The position numbers and the translations under genes were made by a program. A DNA stretch of 64,000 bases from Triplophysa rosa (lineage: Eukaryota > Chordata > Actinopteri > Cypriniformes > Nemacheilidae). The stretch covers positions 3,156,093 to 3,220,092 of the forward strand of contig NC_079890.1 in assembly GCF_024868665.1 (NCBI RefSeq), in the 5' to 3' direction. This document shows positions 1 through 10,835 of this stretch, piece after piece; position 1 is the first letter of the stretch, and every line of letters starts with the position of its first letter. Under the pieces are notes generated by a model, which did no database searches, had not been told where the DNA came from, and saw nothing but the letters and a program-made list of their open reading frames with translations.

Positions 1-227
1 GACAGGATCTGTTTTTCCTACCTGTCACGTTTCTACCCCGTTAAACTTATGCATGAATGCATATATAGTCAGAAACAATAAGTTTAATGCATGCTCACAA
101 GCAACACTGTATGTGTCATAAAGCAATCATACATATTTACACAGACATGCTATAATGCCAAGCCCACACACACTACATGACAGAATTATATTTAAAAGGT
201 GTCGGGGTTCATTTTGGAGCTGGATCT

Positions 228-445
228 GTTTTAACTCAACTCAACTCAACTTTATTTATATAGCGCTTTTACAATTTTCATCGTTACAAAGCAGCTGTAC
301 ATGAGACACATTGACTACAAGCAAAACAATCAAAGTTGTACCTGCAAAAACAAGAAAAGGTTGAAAACACAGAAGACAGACACACCCACACACAAAACAC
401 TCCACACACACAACACGCACACGCACCAACACACACAGACACAGA
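228..445. repeat. LINE-tail-like repeat with CA microsatellite
   Basis: A run of ACTCA repeats leads into a 'tttatttatatagcgctttt' type sequence that is common at the ends of fish non-LTR elements. A CA-rich simple repeat follows at about 375-440. The short open frames here are simple-sequence artefacts. Bases 1-227 show nothing recognisable. Confidence 0.5.
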
Positions 446-580
446 GATGTTGCGATCCCGGCCTTCTTGGGGTCTGTGTCTTGCGTGGTTTGTGTTTGTT
501 TTGTCGAACATGTGGAGTGCCGTTTGACAGCTCTCCACGTGTCCGGTGTCTGCGTCATTCGCTCCGCCCTCGTGTTTCCC

Positions 581-1182
581 TGTCAGGATTTCCCCACTCA
601 CTGACTCTCATCACTCTCACCCGTAGCTCCTTTTCTAATTAGTACTCACCCCTGTTCTTGTGTTTGCTTCACACCTGTAGCCTATTCCTTATTTGTAGAC
701 CTTTCTATTTATCCCCTTTCGTCCTCTCGTCTGGTGTCAGACCGTACTTGTTTCTATCGACTTTTCTGACTGCCCTGGTGCTGGCGTGTCCAGTTCTGTA
801 GAAGCCTATATCCTAGTCCTAGTCCTAGTCCTAGTTTTACTCGTCTCGTTTACCCGTTTTTGTGGCTCCTCGTAGCCAGTTTTCTTTGTCTCCAGTTCTG
901 CCTATTTTTGTTAGTCCTTGCTCTCTGTCCCGCAGCGCTCCCGGACCCAGACCACTCCCTCCACACATCCACCGTCCAGTCGTGCTCGGCGGTTCCTGCT
1001 GCACGGGTGCCGCGTCTCTTCTTCGCGGATCTCATCGCGGATCACCGCACCGGACCGAGCACCCTCCCGGGACTATCTTCTGCCGGAGGCAAGACGGACA
1101 TTCTTGCGTTGATTTCTTTTGTTTTCGCAATAAAGTGTTCTGATTCACCCACATCTGAGTCTACCGTGTCTGTATCATGACA
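581..1182 (+). repeat. 5' LTR of a Ty3/gypsy-type retrotransposon
   Basis: The segment begins TGTCAGG and ends ATGACA, giving inverted TGTCA/TGACA termini. It has a polyadenylation signal AATAAA at 1129-1134 and is followed directly by a gag reading frame. A short CCTAGT tandem repeat lies near 808-835. The partner 3' LTR is not visible because the element runs into the gap at 2475. The ends are inferred from the TG..CA motifs and from comparison with the other TGTCA..TGACA elements in this window. Confidence 0.75.
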
Positions 1183-2136
1183 GAACGGTCTGACCACTCA
1201 CCAGACTCAGCGGGCGCGGACCATCTACTCAACGCGCTTCAGCAGCAGGGAGCTTTGCTGGGCCATCAGGCGTCACGGCTGAATGCCACCTCACAAGATG
1301 TCGAAGTTCTCACGGCCCAGGTTGCTGATCTAAATCACCGGCTCGACGAACTCCGCCGAGACGCCGTGGAATCTCGCGCACCCCTCGACGCACGCGGACA
1401 CTCTCTAGAGGCTGAGCCACACGCCAACAGTCCTCCGGTGTATGACGGAGACCCTAACGCCTGTCGAGCCTTTCTCTCTCAGTGTGCGTTGGTTTTCGCT
1501 CTGCAGCCGCGACGTTATGCCACGGAGACAAGAATTGCTTATGTCCTCACACTACTTTCTGGGCGCGCTCAAGAGTGGGGTATTTCCGTCTGGGAGAACC
1601 AAGCCCTGTGTTGCCGTTCTTTTGCAACCTTTCGCACCGAGATGGCATCTCTGTTCGATCGGTCGGTTCGAGGGGACGAGGCGGCCGCCAAGCTCTCTCG
1701 GCTTTCCCAGGGACGGAGCTCGGTTACGGATTACTCGATCAAATTCCAGACGCTGGCGGCCGCCTGCGAGTGGAACGAGGGAGCGCTTCGTGCGCGCTTT
1801 TTGGACGGTCTTAATAACACTATCGCCGACGAGATCGCTGCCTTGGAGGCACCGCGGGACATGGAAGCTCTCACTAATCTATGTCTGCGGATTGAAAACC
1901 GGATCTCTACTCGTCGCCGACGCCGTCCTTCACCCACCTCCTGGCGATCACGTGAGTTCGATCCTCCCAAGTCTCCTTCCGCCCCGACATCGCTGGAGGA
2001 ACCGATGCAACTGGGTCGATCACGTCTCACTCCGGCTCAGAAACAACAGCGTGTCATAGAGGGCCTCTGCTTTTACTGCGGAAAGCCCGACCACCAGGTG
2101 ATGTCATGTCCGTTAAAAGGGCGAGCCCGTCCGTAG
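1177..2136 (+). CDS. gag: LTR retrotransposon Gag polyprotein
   Basis: This is a 319-residue open frame. An N-terminal coiled-coil-like, charged part (roughly residues 10-70) precedes a retrotransposon-gag capsid-like region (about 85-245, including the motif FRTEMASLFDRS). A basic RRRRR stretch follows, and then a CCHC-type zinc knuckle near the C-terminus (CFYCGKPDHQVMSC: C-x2-C-x4-H-x4-C). Gag packages element RNA in cytoplasmic particles. The start ATG lies in the last six bases of the 5' LTR, which leaves no separate leader. The protease frame overlaps its end in the -1 frame, as expected for frameshift-expressed Gag-Pol. The frame is intact, but the rest of the element is lost in the gap, so autonomy cannot be judged. 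Confidence 0.85.
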   Translation: MTERSDHSPDSAGADHLLNALQQQGALLGHQASRLNATSQDVEVLTAQVADLNHRLDELRRDAVESRAPLDARGHSLEAEPHANSPPVYDGDPNACRAFLSQCALVFALQPRRYATETRIAYVLTLLSGRAQEWGISVWENQALCCRSFATFRTEMASLFDRSVRGDEAAAKLSRLSQGRSSVTDYSIKFQTLAAACEWNEGALRARFLDGLNNTIADEIAALEAPRDMEALTNLCLRIENRISTRRRRRPSPTSWRSREFDPPKSPSAPTSLEEPMQLGRSRLTPAQKQQRVIEGLCFYCGKPDHQVMSCPLKGRARP

Positions 2137-2474
2137 TCCGGGGAATCCGGGCAGGTGCCATTGATGTTTCACCCCCGTTGCACCGCACGTTGTTACCCTT
2201 CCGGCTGATGCACGAGGGCAGTTTTCACCAAGGCCGTGCCCTCGTCGACTCCGGCGCTGAAGGAAACTTCATCGATCGCACCACTGCTCGTCGATGGGGG
2301 ATTCCGGCCACGCCCCTTTCTCTGCCGGTCTCGGTCCTGACGCTCGCGGGGCATCCCTTTTGCACTATTACTCACGTCACCCCTCACGTAAGACTTTACC
2401 TTTCTGGGAATCATTGTGAGAGTATTATGTTGTACATCCTCGATTCCCCCAATACTCCCATCATTTTAGGGCAT
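2106..2474 (+). CDS. pol: LTR retrotransposon Pol, aspartic protease part (cut by gap)
   Basis: This frame lies at -1 relative to gag and overlaps its last codons. It contains the retropepsin catalytic motif ALVDSGAEGNFID (active-site DSG), then a hydrophobic beta-rich stretch and PIILGH, the usual end of the protease fold in gypsy elements. Reverse transcriptase, RNase H and integrase would follow, but the frame runs into the 100-N gap at 2475. The true start is not an ATG; it is probably reached by -1 slippage in the overlap 2106-2133. It is too incomplete to say whether it is functional. Confidence 0.8.
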
Positions 2475-2574
2475 NNNNNNNNNNNNNNNNNNNNNNNNNN
2501 NNNNNNNNNNNNNNNNNNNNNNNNNNNNNNNNNNNNNNNNNNNNNNNNNNNNNNNNNNNNNNNNNNNNNNNNNN
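2475..2574. other. Assembly gap (100 N)
   Basis: This is exactly 100 N, a conventional placeholder for a gap of unknown size. Left of it is gypsy protease; right of it is the interior of an unrelated LTR. The two sides need not be adjacent in the genome. Confidence 0.95.
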
Positions 2575-2853
2575 GAACTCACCAGACAAATAACACGAAT
2601 GACAATGAACCAGCACGGGACAGAAAACACAAGGGCATTATAAAGGGGATAAATCAAGAGGGGAACAGGTGAAGGGAATGAAACAATAAACGAGGAATAA
2701 CGAGGAGATGAGTGGGCGGGAACAGAGACGACCGGAGAGAGTATGGCAAGCCAAAAGGGCCAAAATTACCTCCCTCCACATGAAACATGGGGTTCCGTCA
2801 TGGTTCTGCCTCTCTTGTCATGTCTTTCTTGGTCTCGTGGCAGAACCATGACA
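2575..2853 (-). repeat. Partial LTR of the non-autonomous LTR family
   Basis: Nearly identical to 4196-4474 and to the end of the LTR at 20006-20518. It ends in CCATGACA and is followed by the same flank (gcgtgtaaac) that follows the copies ending at 4474 and 20518. Its left part is lost in the gap. Confidence 0.85.
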
Positions 2854-3446
2854 GCGTGTAAACATTTTAGCAAAGCTTCTTGTTATTCCATGTCTCTGCT
2901 TCACCTGTTGATGCTGATAGAAAAATGCTGGGTCATTTAGTAAAACAGTTGAGACGAGTTCAAGAGACCTTTTAGATGTTTAATATCAAAAGGATGCAAA
3001 ATGGGATGGGAAAATAGAGATGTCTGTTCAAACCTGGCTTTTATATGATTAAAAAAGCACAAATTAATTTTCTGTAATGTTTTCATTTGTTCAAATCTGA
3101 AGATACAGTAACTTTCGGATCAACAGGAACTTATATATATACACAGTATCTTACATTTAAAAAAGAAACCTATATATGAAAATAAACCTGAGATCTGAAT
3201 ATCAAACCTGGCACAAGAGTTTAAAGCTGAAAGACAATAATCAGACAATTATAGAAATGCATTCAGTTGTAGTTTAATTTGATGATCATTGAACATTTGT
3301 GTGAAAAATTAATCATATTTTGTAGACAATTCAATTTGTAATCATTTCAGATTTTGAGAGATAATATTGGGGTGATATTTTCCACAAATATTTATTATTC
3401 TACAAAACTTTGATTTTATGTAGTATTTTACAGTATGTGTGTAAAT

Positions 3447-3926
3447 TCATTTGTTGTAATGAACAGGCGAGATGATCAGTGGAGCTGAATTTTTACCTTC
3501 ATTATTAAGACATGGGCTAAAGTATGGAAAGAGTTTCTCAGTGAAAGTTTGACCAGTGAAAGAGTAGATATGAGATCTGTTGACCACATCATAAAAACAG
3601 ACCAGACCCTCCTCATAATCCACAAACACCCCCACCTTCTGTGGACTCACTCTCAGACACAGAGAGACACGGGGACCAGCACAGGCACAATAATCATTCT
3701 CATCCCTCAGCATCACAGAACAGTATCCATACTGAGGACTCATTGTGATCATTCCCTTCCTGTTAAAAGATTCTCTGACCACTCCTAAATCCCATTCAGT
3801 TTTCTCCTTCACCTGAACCTCAAAATAAAATCTCCCTGAGGAGAATCCCTCTTTTCCCAGAACACAGACACATTTATCAAATCTCTCTGGATTATCTGGG
3901 AGTTCATGTCTAATGTCTCCAGGTTA
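3447..3926 (-). pseudogene. Truncated PRY-SPRY exon of a TRIM gene
   Basis: The minus strand encodes the C-terminal SPRY part ([25 protein letters not shown], then a stop). It matches the last exons at 5069-5616 and 21085-21632. Homology to the PRY half stops at 3926, where the exon is fused to the interior of an LTR element (3927-3961) and then a full LTR (3962-4474). No RING, B-box or coiled-coil exons belong to this copy. It is a gene relic produced by recombination. Its frame differs from gene A by several substitutions, including the change from VVPF to AGPR, so it is not an assembly duplicate of gene A. Bases 2854-3446 are its 3' flank, repeated at 4475-5068 and 20519-21084. Confidence 0.85.
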
Positions 3927-3961
3927 TCTGTCTGCTGGGTCCTGGAATGGCTGGTTCATTC

Positions 3962-4474
3962 TGTCATGAATTGGTGAGGTGCAAGGACAGAGGACCCAAA
4001 TGCAGACAGCGGGTAAGGGGTAAACAAGACATTTTAATAATAAAACAAAAGAAAAACCCATGAGGGGGTAACATAATAAAACAAGGGAAGATCACGACAT
4101 GACAAGACAGGACTAAGACTAACTACACTGAAACCAGACTGGAGATAACATAAACAAGGACTACAATTAACTAAACTAGATTTGACAGGGAACAAGAACT
4201 CACCAGACAAATAACACGAATGACAATGAACCAGCACGGGACAGAAAACACAAGGGCATTATAAAGGGGATAAATCAAGAGGGGAACAGGTGAAGGGAAT
4301 GAAACAATAAACGAGGAATAACGAGGAGATGAGTGGGCGGGAACAGAGACGACCGGAGAGAGTATGGCAAGCCAAAAGGGCCAAAATTACCTCCCTCCAC
4401 ATGAAACATGGGGTTCCGTCATGGTTCTGCCTCTCTTGTCATGTCTTTCTTGGTCTCGTGGCAGAACCATGACA
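3962..4474 (-). repeat. Solo-type LTR, non-autonomous LTR family
   Basis: Begins TGTCATGAATTGG and ends CAGAACCATGACA, 513 bp. On its left, 3927-3961 is a short remnant of the element interior joined to a SPRY exon. On its right is the standard flank. The minus-strand orientation is inferred from the polyadenylation-like AT-rich end and from the polypurine tract position in the complete copies. Confidence 0.85.
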
Positions 4475-5068
4475 GCGTGTAAACATTTTAGCAAAGCTTC
4501 TTGTTATTCCATGTCTCTGCTTCACCTGTTGATGCTGATAGAAAAATGCTGGGTCATTTAGTAAAACAGTTGAGACGAGTTCAAGAGACCTTTTAGATGT
4601 TTAATATCAAAAGGATGCAAAATGGGATGGGAAAATAGAGATGTCTGTTCAAACCTGGCTTTTATATGATTAAAAAAGCACAAATTAATTATCTGTAATG
4701 TTTTCATTTGTTCAAATCTGAAGATACAGTAACTTTCGGATCAACAGGAACTTATATATATACACAGTATCTTACATTTAAAAAAGAAACCTATATATGA
4801 AAATAAACCTGAGATCTGAATATCAAACCTGGCACAAGAATTTAAAGCTGAAAGACAATAATCAGACAGTTATAGAAATGTATTCAGTTGTAGTTTAATT
4901 TGGTGATCATTGAACATTTGTGTGAAAATATTAATCATATTTTGTAGACAATTCAATTTGTAATCATTTCAGATTTTGAGAGATAATATTGGGGTGATAT
5001 TTTCCACAAATATTTATTATTCTACAAAACTTTGATTTTATGTAGTATTTTACAGTATGTGTGTAAAT

Positions 5069-8000
5069 TCATTTGTTGTAATGAACAGGTGAGATGATCA
5101 GTGGGGCTGAATTTTTACCTTCATTATTAAGCCATGGGCTGAAGTATGGAAAGAGTTTCTCAGTGAAAGTTTGACCAGTGAAAGAGTAGATATGAGATCT
5201 GTTGTCCACATCATAAAAACAGACCAGACCCTCCTCATAATCCACAAACACCCCCACCTTCTGTGGACTCACTCTCAAACACAGAGAGACAAAGGGAACA
5301 ACACAGGCACAATAATCATTCTCATCCCTCAGAAACACAGAACAGTAACCATACTGAGGACTCAATGTGATCATTCCCTTCCTGTTAAAAGATTCTCTGA
5401 CCACTCCTAAATCCCATTCAGTTTTCTCCTTCACCTGAACCTCAAAATAAAATCTCCCTGAGGAGAATCCCTCTTTTCCCAGAACACAGACACATTTATC
5501 AAATCTCTCTGGATTATCTGGGAGTTCATGTCTAATGTCTCCAGGTTTCACTTGTTTTCCATCTTCAGACAGGATGAGTTCTGGATGAGCTGTATCAGGA
5601 TCCAGAGTCACATCCACTGAGAGAGAGATCAGAGAATATGAATCGATATAAAGATGTTGATGTGGTTATAACTGTAGAGGTGAGTATGTGTATGTCAAGT
5701 ATTATTGTTAGTGAATGTGAGAGAACAGAGAAGATCACACATTGTACCTGCATACTGCTGCATCTTCCTCAACACTGTCAACACAAATCACAATAACACA
5801 TCATGAATAAATTAACTAAGAAACCTATAACCAATGACAGATAACAAGGATTTGTAACTATATTTCTATAGCAGATGTTTATGGTCAAACTCACTCAAAC
5901 AGTACATCTCAGAGGACGTCAACTCAGTCTCGAGAGGAGTCTCAGAGGTGTGAGTGTAGTATCTTCATACTGATCTCAGACCAGTTCTTGGTGTGTGGAG
6001 GTCTGTACAGGGATGAGTCAATCTACAGCAGGAGAGACAGAGCATGTGTGTTAGCTGCACAATATGTGTCTGCCTGTCACAACATAAGAGAAAACAATGA
6101 ATCTGCCCGACCCGATGCTTCCAATATATGTCCATAACATTATATTATTATATCCCTTTATTCTGCTACTTAAATGTTTATTTTGCTTTGGTAAATCTTT
6201 GTTTAAACTATACTCTATTTCTCTTTTTATATATTTACATATATTAAACCACTTTAAAGCAACAACGAGCCGTTGTTGCTTTAAGTTGCACTACATACAG
6301 TACATCACACTTTATTAGGGCCTCTATTGTTCTTGTTAGTATTATTATTATTCTTAACCAATGGTAGCCCTATGAACCATACGTATGAAAATGGTGGTAC
6401 TCATGAGTCATGTGACCAAGTATGGGGTCTCTCAAAAATGCACTTTTCAAACGGCTGTAACTTTTGTACCCATTGATGTACAAAAATTCTACTCGGCACA
6501 CGTCACGCACTCTTCACACTCATGGCATTCCATGCCTTACACTATGACTCCACCCATTACAGTAGCGGCAGTCTTGAAAAGTACAGTATTGTGTTTTTTC
6601 GCTTCTAGTCCTAGAAATTGTGAATGATTGAGAGACGATCTTTAGACAGAGCCGCATATAAGAGATGCTCCGGAATGGATATTTTCACTGTTGCTCAAAC
6701 GTTACGACGCTGCAAACTTTTCAAAGTTGACCCAAAAATGGATCTTAGGCCGTATCTCAAACATTTATTGATCTATCGGTAAGAAACTTGGTACGCTTCA
6801 TCGACACCTCAGACTGGGGGTCCTTGTCAAAATGTGGAACAGCGCCACCTATAGGTCGCGAGATTTGAAAAATGTTTTTTTTGCTCGTAACTTTTGAAAT
6901 GTTTGTCAGAAAACCGAGATCTCGGTGTCTACGGATTCCTTGTGTCATGCCGGATCGTGCGATTACGATTCTGTCACGATTGGATGATCGGCCTGTCCGC
7001 CATTTTGTAGAGACACTGACCTGTAGGAGGTAGAGATGATGGTTAGTGTGTGAGAGCTGCTCCAGCTCACTGTCTCTCCACTTCAGCTCAGTGATCTCCT
7101 GCTCCAGATCTTTAATGAGATCTTCATCCTGTTTCTCTGCTGCTTTCTGCTGCTCGTCCATCATCTCCAGCAGCTCAGTCTGACGTCTCTCAATGGATCT
7201 GATCAGAGCGCTGAACACCTCAACACTAGCTGCTTTCTCCTCATCCGTGCTTCTCTGAAACAACACGCTTGACATTCTCATTCATCATCTTTATTTATAA
7301 CACAAACATCTTCAACTCACTTTTCTGAGTTCGGCTGAGTGTTTGATGTCTTGAATCTTCTTGATTCTCTCCTGGATCATCTGCTGAACGTCTGTCTGTG
7401 TCTTCTTCAGTTGAGTCTGCAGACAGACAGCAACACACAGACACGTTTTATCACAGGTAAACAGGTTATTAAATCATGTTTTAATGTTGTTATTAACTCA
7501 AACCTTCTTGTCTTTACTCATCTCCTCTAGAGGAACAGTGTTGTGAGTCTTGTGGTCTCCATCGGTACAAAACACACACACACACGTCTGATCATCTCTA
7601 CAGAAGAGCTCCAGAGGTCTCTCGTGTTTCTGACATATATAGTCCTTTATATTCTCCACAGGATCCATCAGTTTGTGTTTCTTGAAGTTTGGGACTCTCT
7701 GATGAGGCTCCAGGTGAGTTTCACAGTAAGATGCCTGACACACCAGACAGGACTTCAGGGCTTTCAGCTTTCTTTCATCACAGATGTCACAGAGAACTTC
7801 AGATCTTGTCAGACTGAACTTTTCCTTAAAGTGCAGCGCAAGCTGTTTAAGTGTGGTGTTGATCTTGAGGTCTGGTCTTTTACTGAAGGTTTCTTTACAC
7901 ATAGGACACGAGCAGATGAGACTGATGTCCCAGCACTGTTTCAGACAGCTCCTGCAGAAGTTGTGTCCACATGGAGTGCTGACTGGATCACTGAACACAT

Positions 8001-8242
8001 CCAGACACACAGAACACTGAAGCTCCTCCGTCAGACAAACACAGGACAAAGACAGAACTGAGAAACACAGAGAAATCATGAATGTTTATCACAGACAGAT
8101 TCTTCATTTTAATAATGCAATAAGACTGTAAACATGAGATGTGTTCCTGTTGCTCAGTGGTTAGAGGACGGCGCTTACATTGAGGATCACTCATACTGCG
8201 TCTCCTCGTCCTTCTTGGTTTTGGTGATGTTGGTTCTGCCAT
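5069..8242 (-). CDS. Fish TRIM-family E3 ligase, gene A (RING, B-boxes, coiled coil, PRY-SPRY)
   Basis: Seven coding exons on the minus strand: 8179-8242, 7504-8057, 7321-7416, 7021-7254, 5884-6022, 5748-5774 and 5069-5616. Sizes 96, 234 and 27 bp and their phases are typical of fish TRIM genes. The RING is C3HC4 ([20 protein letters not shown], then CRSC and CPMC). It is followed by B-box-1-like (CDICDE) and B-box-2 (YICQKH to CTDGDHKTH) zinc motifs, a coiled coil, the KMQQYA linker, PRY (LDPDTAHP) and SPRY ([15 protein letters not shown]). Such proteins are cytoplasmic ubiquitin ligases, often in antiviral or inflammatory sensing. The frame would be 553 aa if exon 5 were normal. As written, exon 5 contains the 80-nt complemented block 5881-5960, which brings an early stop and removes the splice donor, so RING/B-box would be separated from SPRY. 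The exon-2 acceptor is the best AG in frame; other choices exist. Confidence 0.8.
5881..5960. other. 80-nt same-polarity complement of the gene B sequence
   Basis: Aligned without reversal, each base here is the Watson-Crick complement of the base at the same place in gene B (21886-21965), 80 of 80. Bases 5871-5880 and 5962-6022 align to gene B directly, in the same orientation and without complementing. The block covers three intron bases and 77 of the 139 bases of exon 5. It is not a reverse complement. See findings. Confidence 0.95.
6254..6284. mobile_element. Collapsed TTAA transposon: two fused terminal repeats
   Basis: A 23-bp near-palindrome (AGCAACAACG, AGC, CGTTGTTGCT) flanked by TTAA on both sides. 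Gene B has at this site an 877-bp segment with the same ends. Here the whole interior is missing. Confidence 0.7.
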
Positions 8243-10375
8243 TGCACGTCTTCTCTTTAAATCATTTTAGAAAAGAGTAACAACACAAATCACATTTCAC
8301 AGTATCACATCAAACAGATTTAACTACAGTATATGCCATAATTCAGAGCATAAAACACATTTTAAAAAAGTGTTTGCAAAAAATGTTTCTTATTCTGTCT
8401 GTAGTTCACACACTTCCTGTTTCTTTAAGTCTGTTAGTCGTGTGACACAATAACAACAAACACTAAACTTTAGAAGAGCTTACAAGTTACAATAAAACAG
8501 TCTACAGTATGCTTAATAAAATTCTGTTAACATTTCAGTGTAGATTAAACTAGTTTAACTAGTTTAACTCGTGTATTAATCTGGTTTCGTCTAATGTGCT
8601 CTCGACACACACCCCACTGAACAAAACACCAACATTACAAACTTGTTCAGAGGAATTTTTCATATATTTCATCATGTTACCTGTGAATGAGTCAGCTGTG
8701 ATCATGTACGTCTTTAAAAGTCTCAGATATCTTGCTTTTGAAGAAATAAAGTGTTTAAAGACTTGCAGATTGTTATTCGTCAGTTTAGTTTCATTTTCAC
8801 TGAAAGGTCTCGCTCACCTGTGGTGATGTCATACTGTAGCTCCTCCCACATTTTCACTTGTGTGGAGCTGCTGCAAATGTAAATGTGGATCTGTATGAGG
8901 TGTGTTTAGTATGTGTTAATCTTATATACAATTCCCATGATGCCACAGCGTTGCACAGCTTCTGGTGAGAAATATGACAAATAGTTTCAAATGAAAAGCT
9001 CTCTTTCTCTCCCCTCATCCTGATCCTATTTACATTATTTCTTTACTTTTTTGTGTTTAGAATCACTGTAGGCACAACATTGCACAGCTTCTGGTTGTAA
9101 AAACCACATAGAAATATGACACATAGCAGGGCTGTAGTCAAGTCATTTTTTTTAGTTAAATACTAATATTAAATACTAAATCTAGCCATTTTATACTCTT
9201 AGGGGTGGATTTCCGGACAGGGATTAGTTTTAGCCAGGACTAGGCCTTAGTTAAATTAAGATATTTAAGTCGTTTTTAAATACATACTTTACAAAAAAGC
9301 CTCACTGGTGTGCATCGTAAGACAACACAATCGCACTGATATATTTTAAGTATTGTTGTCGATCAAGACACCTCTAACATTTAAATTAATCTGGGACTAA
9401 GTTTAAGGCCTGTCCGGGAAACCGCCCCTTAGTGTATAAAGTAAGTTTCATATAACTTTCTGAATTAAATGTGTTTGGATTTGTAAAAATGTGTAATTCA
9501 TTTGTCTATTGCTATGTTTAGCATCATGAATTGGCTGAAAAGAAATGAACAGACTTTTGACTTCTTGAAACTGTTTGTCATTTGACAACCTGCAGTTACT
9601 CTCCTAAGCACCAGATGGCGCTGCTGAATCATGCGCTTGTTTGCTCCGATGACCTCAGTCGTAAAATGTAAATGTGTTTTGCAGAAATATAAACATTTGT
9701 ACAGTGTAGGAATATAAGCATATTATAATAAAAAATGAACAAATTAAGCAATTGTACATTCCACGCGTTTTATTTTATGTGCAAAACATGTAAGAGTGCA
9801 CGCTAGTGGTTCAAATGTGTCTATGGTTCAAATAGCAAAAAAACATTCTGAATACAGAGAGACATTTTCAGACAAATATATTTTTCATTTTGCAGATTCC
9901 ATTTGAAATGTGCCAGATTTGTTCTTATTTCAACAGTCAAAAATACTGGAGTATTTCTATTGATAGGTTATTATGGACACAATTATTTAATGGACACCAG
10001 CTATGTAGGAACACACAAGTGCAAAAAAAAAACCACACATTTGAACATTTTTCCTGTACAAAAATATGATTACACAAAACAATCAATCATCTAAAGGAAA
10101 TGAACAACAAAACAACAAAAGTAAAATAGGTGAGACATCATGAAAATCAACATTCGTGATGAAGTGTGAGGGCTTTTTGTGGCTGATGATTAAAGTGAGA
10201 TATTTTAATAAAGAAAAGGAAGAAAATATAACTTTTATCATTTGTCAAATCAGGATGCTTGATTCCCTTGGAAACTGGGAGCAAACTGAAATTTAATGAC
10301 ATGTTAATTATGTGATTGGCCAAGCTCAAAAATGGGTGACATCCAAGGAGCCAGACCTACTTTTGGACTTCAATG
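8243..10375. other. Upstream region of TRIM gene A
   Basis: Holds the 5' flank of gene A. 8243-8890 is shared with 25650-26490 upstream of gene B. A simple inverted-repeat MITE-like segment lies about 9210-9425 ('ggtggatttccggacagg' against 'cctgtccgggaaaccgcccc'). The rest is AT-rich with no convincing gene. Unit B lacks the homologue of about 8900-10500. Confidence 0.5.
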
Positions 10376-10602
10376 TCACCTAGGCCGCACTAAAGGGTTT
10401 TCTCTGTTGGCTGTTTCTTTCAGACAGTCTACAATCTTTATCATGTCATCCTTGTAACTTTGTGCATCGTGCCACAATCCACCTCTCTGGTACTTTTTTA
10501 CCAAATCATTTGATTTAAAAATAGCTAAGCTTGAGGTCTCACCTGATTCCAAATGATGAACCATTTGATCCGTGACGTTCAAAATGAGCTGCACTAAAGC
10601 TT
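10376..10602 (-). CDS. Possible terminal coding exon of an unrecognised gene
   Basis: A minus-strand open frame of about 72 codons after a plausible acceptor (ctttag at about 10597-10602). It encodes a hydrophilic, helix-like segment containing LVKKYQRGGLWHDAQSYK and KIVDCLKETANR and then a stop. The 5' third of this exon recurs at about 26505-26600 downstream of TRIM gene B, where a deletion removes the rest. I do not recognise the family. It could be the last exon of a gene whose other exons were lost or lie in the L segment, or a chance frame. The shared ancestry of the two copies is clear; coding status is not. Confidence 0.3.
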
Positions 10603-10835
10603 GAATGAGATGGAAAACATATATAGCCTACTTGCTTAGATGTCTCGAACTGTTGAAAAAATCATGAATAAAAAAACGTTAATAAATTCTTTATGTTCAT
10701 CTCATTATAGTATTCGGTAAAAATCCGAAGTAAAATGATTTAGATAAAAGAACAGACCAAAATTCAAGTTGTAAAATCTTACCCTTCATCGTCACTCTCA
10801 AGAGATTTGTGGTTATTCAATATGGTGCCTCAAAG

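Noticed and set aside
256..642. Overlapping open frames on both strands
   Set aside because: They arise from CA-rich simple sequence and LTR edge; no protein features.
5881..5960. Simple inversion, unrelated insertion or fast divergence of exon 5 in gene A
   Set aside because: The reverse complement of the gene B segment does not match. The same-order complement matches at all 80 positions, with direct alignment on both sides and no length change.
7543..8061. 172-codon plus-strand frame
   Set aside because: Antisense shadow of the RING/B-box exon of TRIM gene A; the same holds at 25109-25468.
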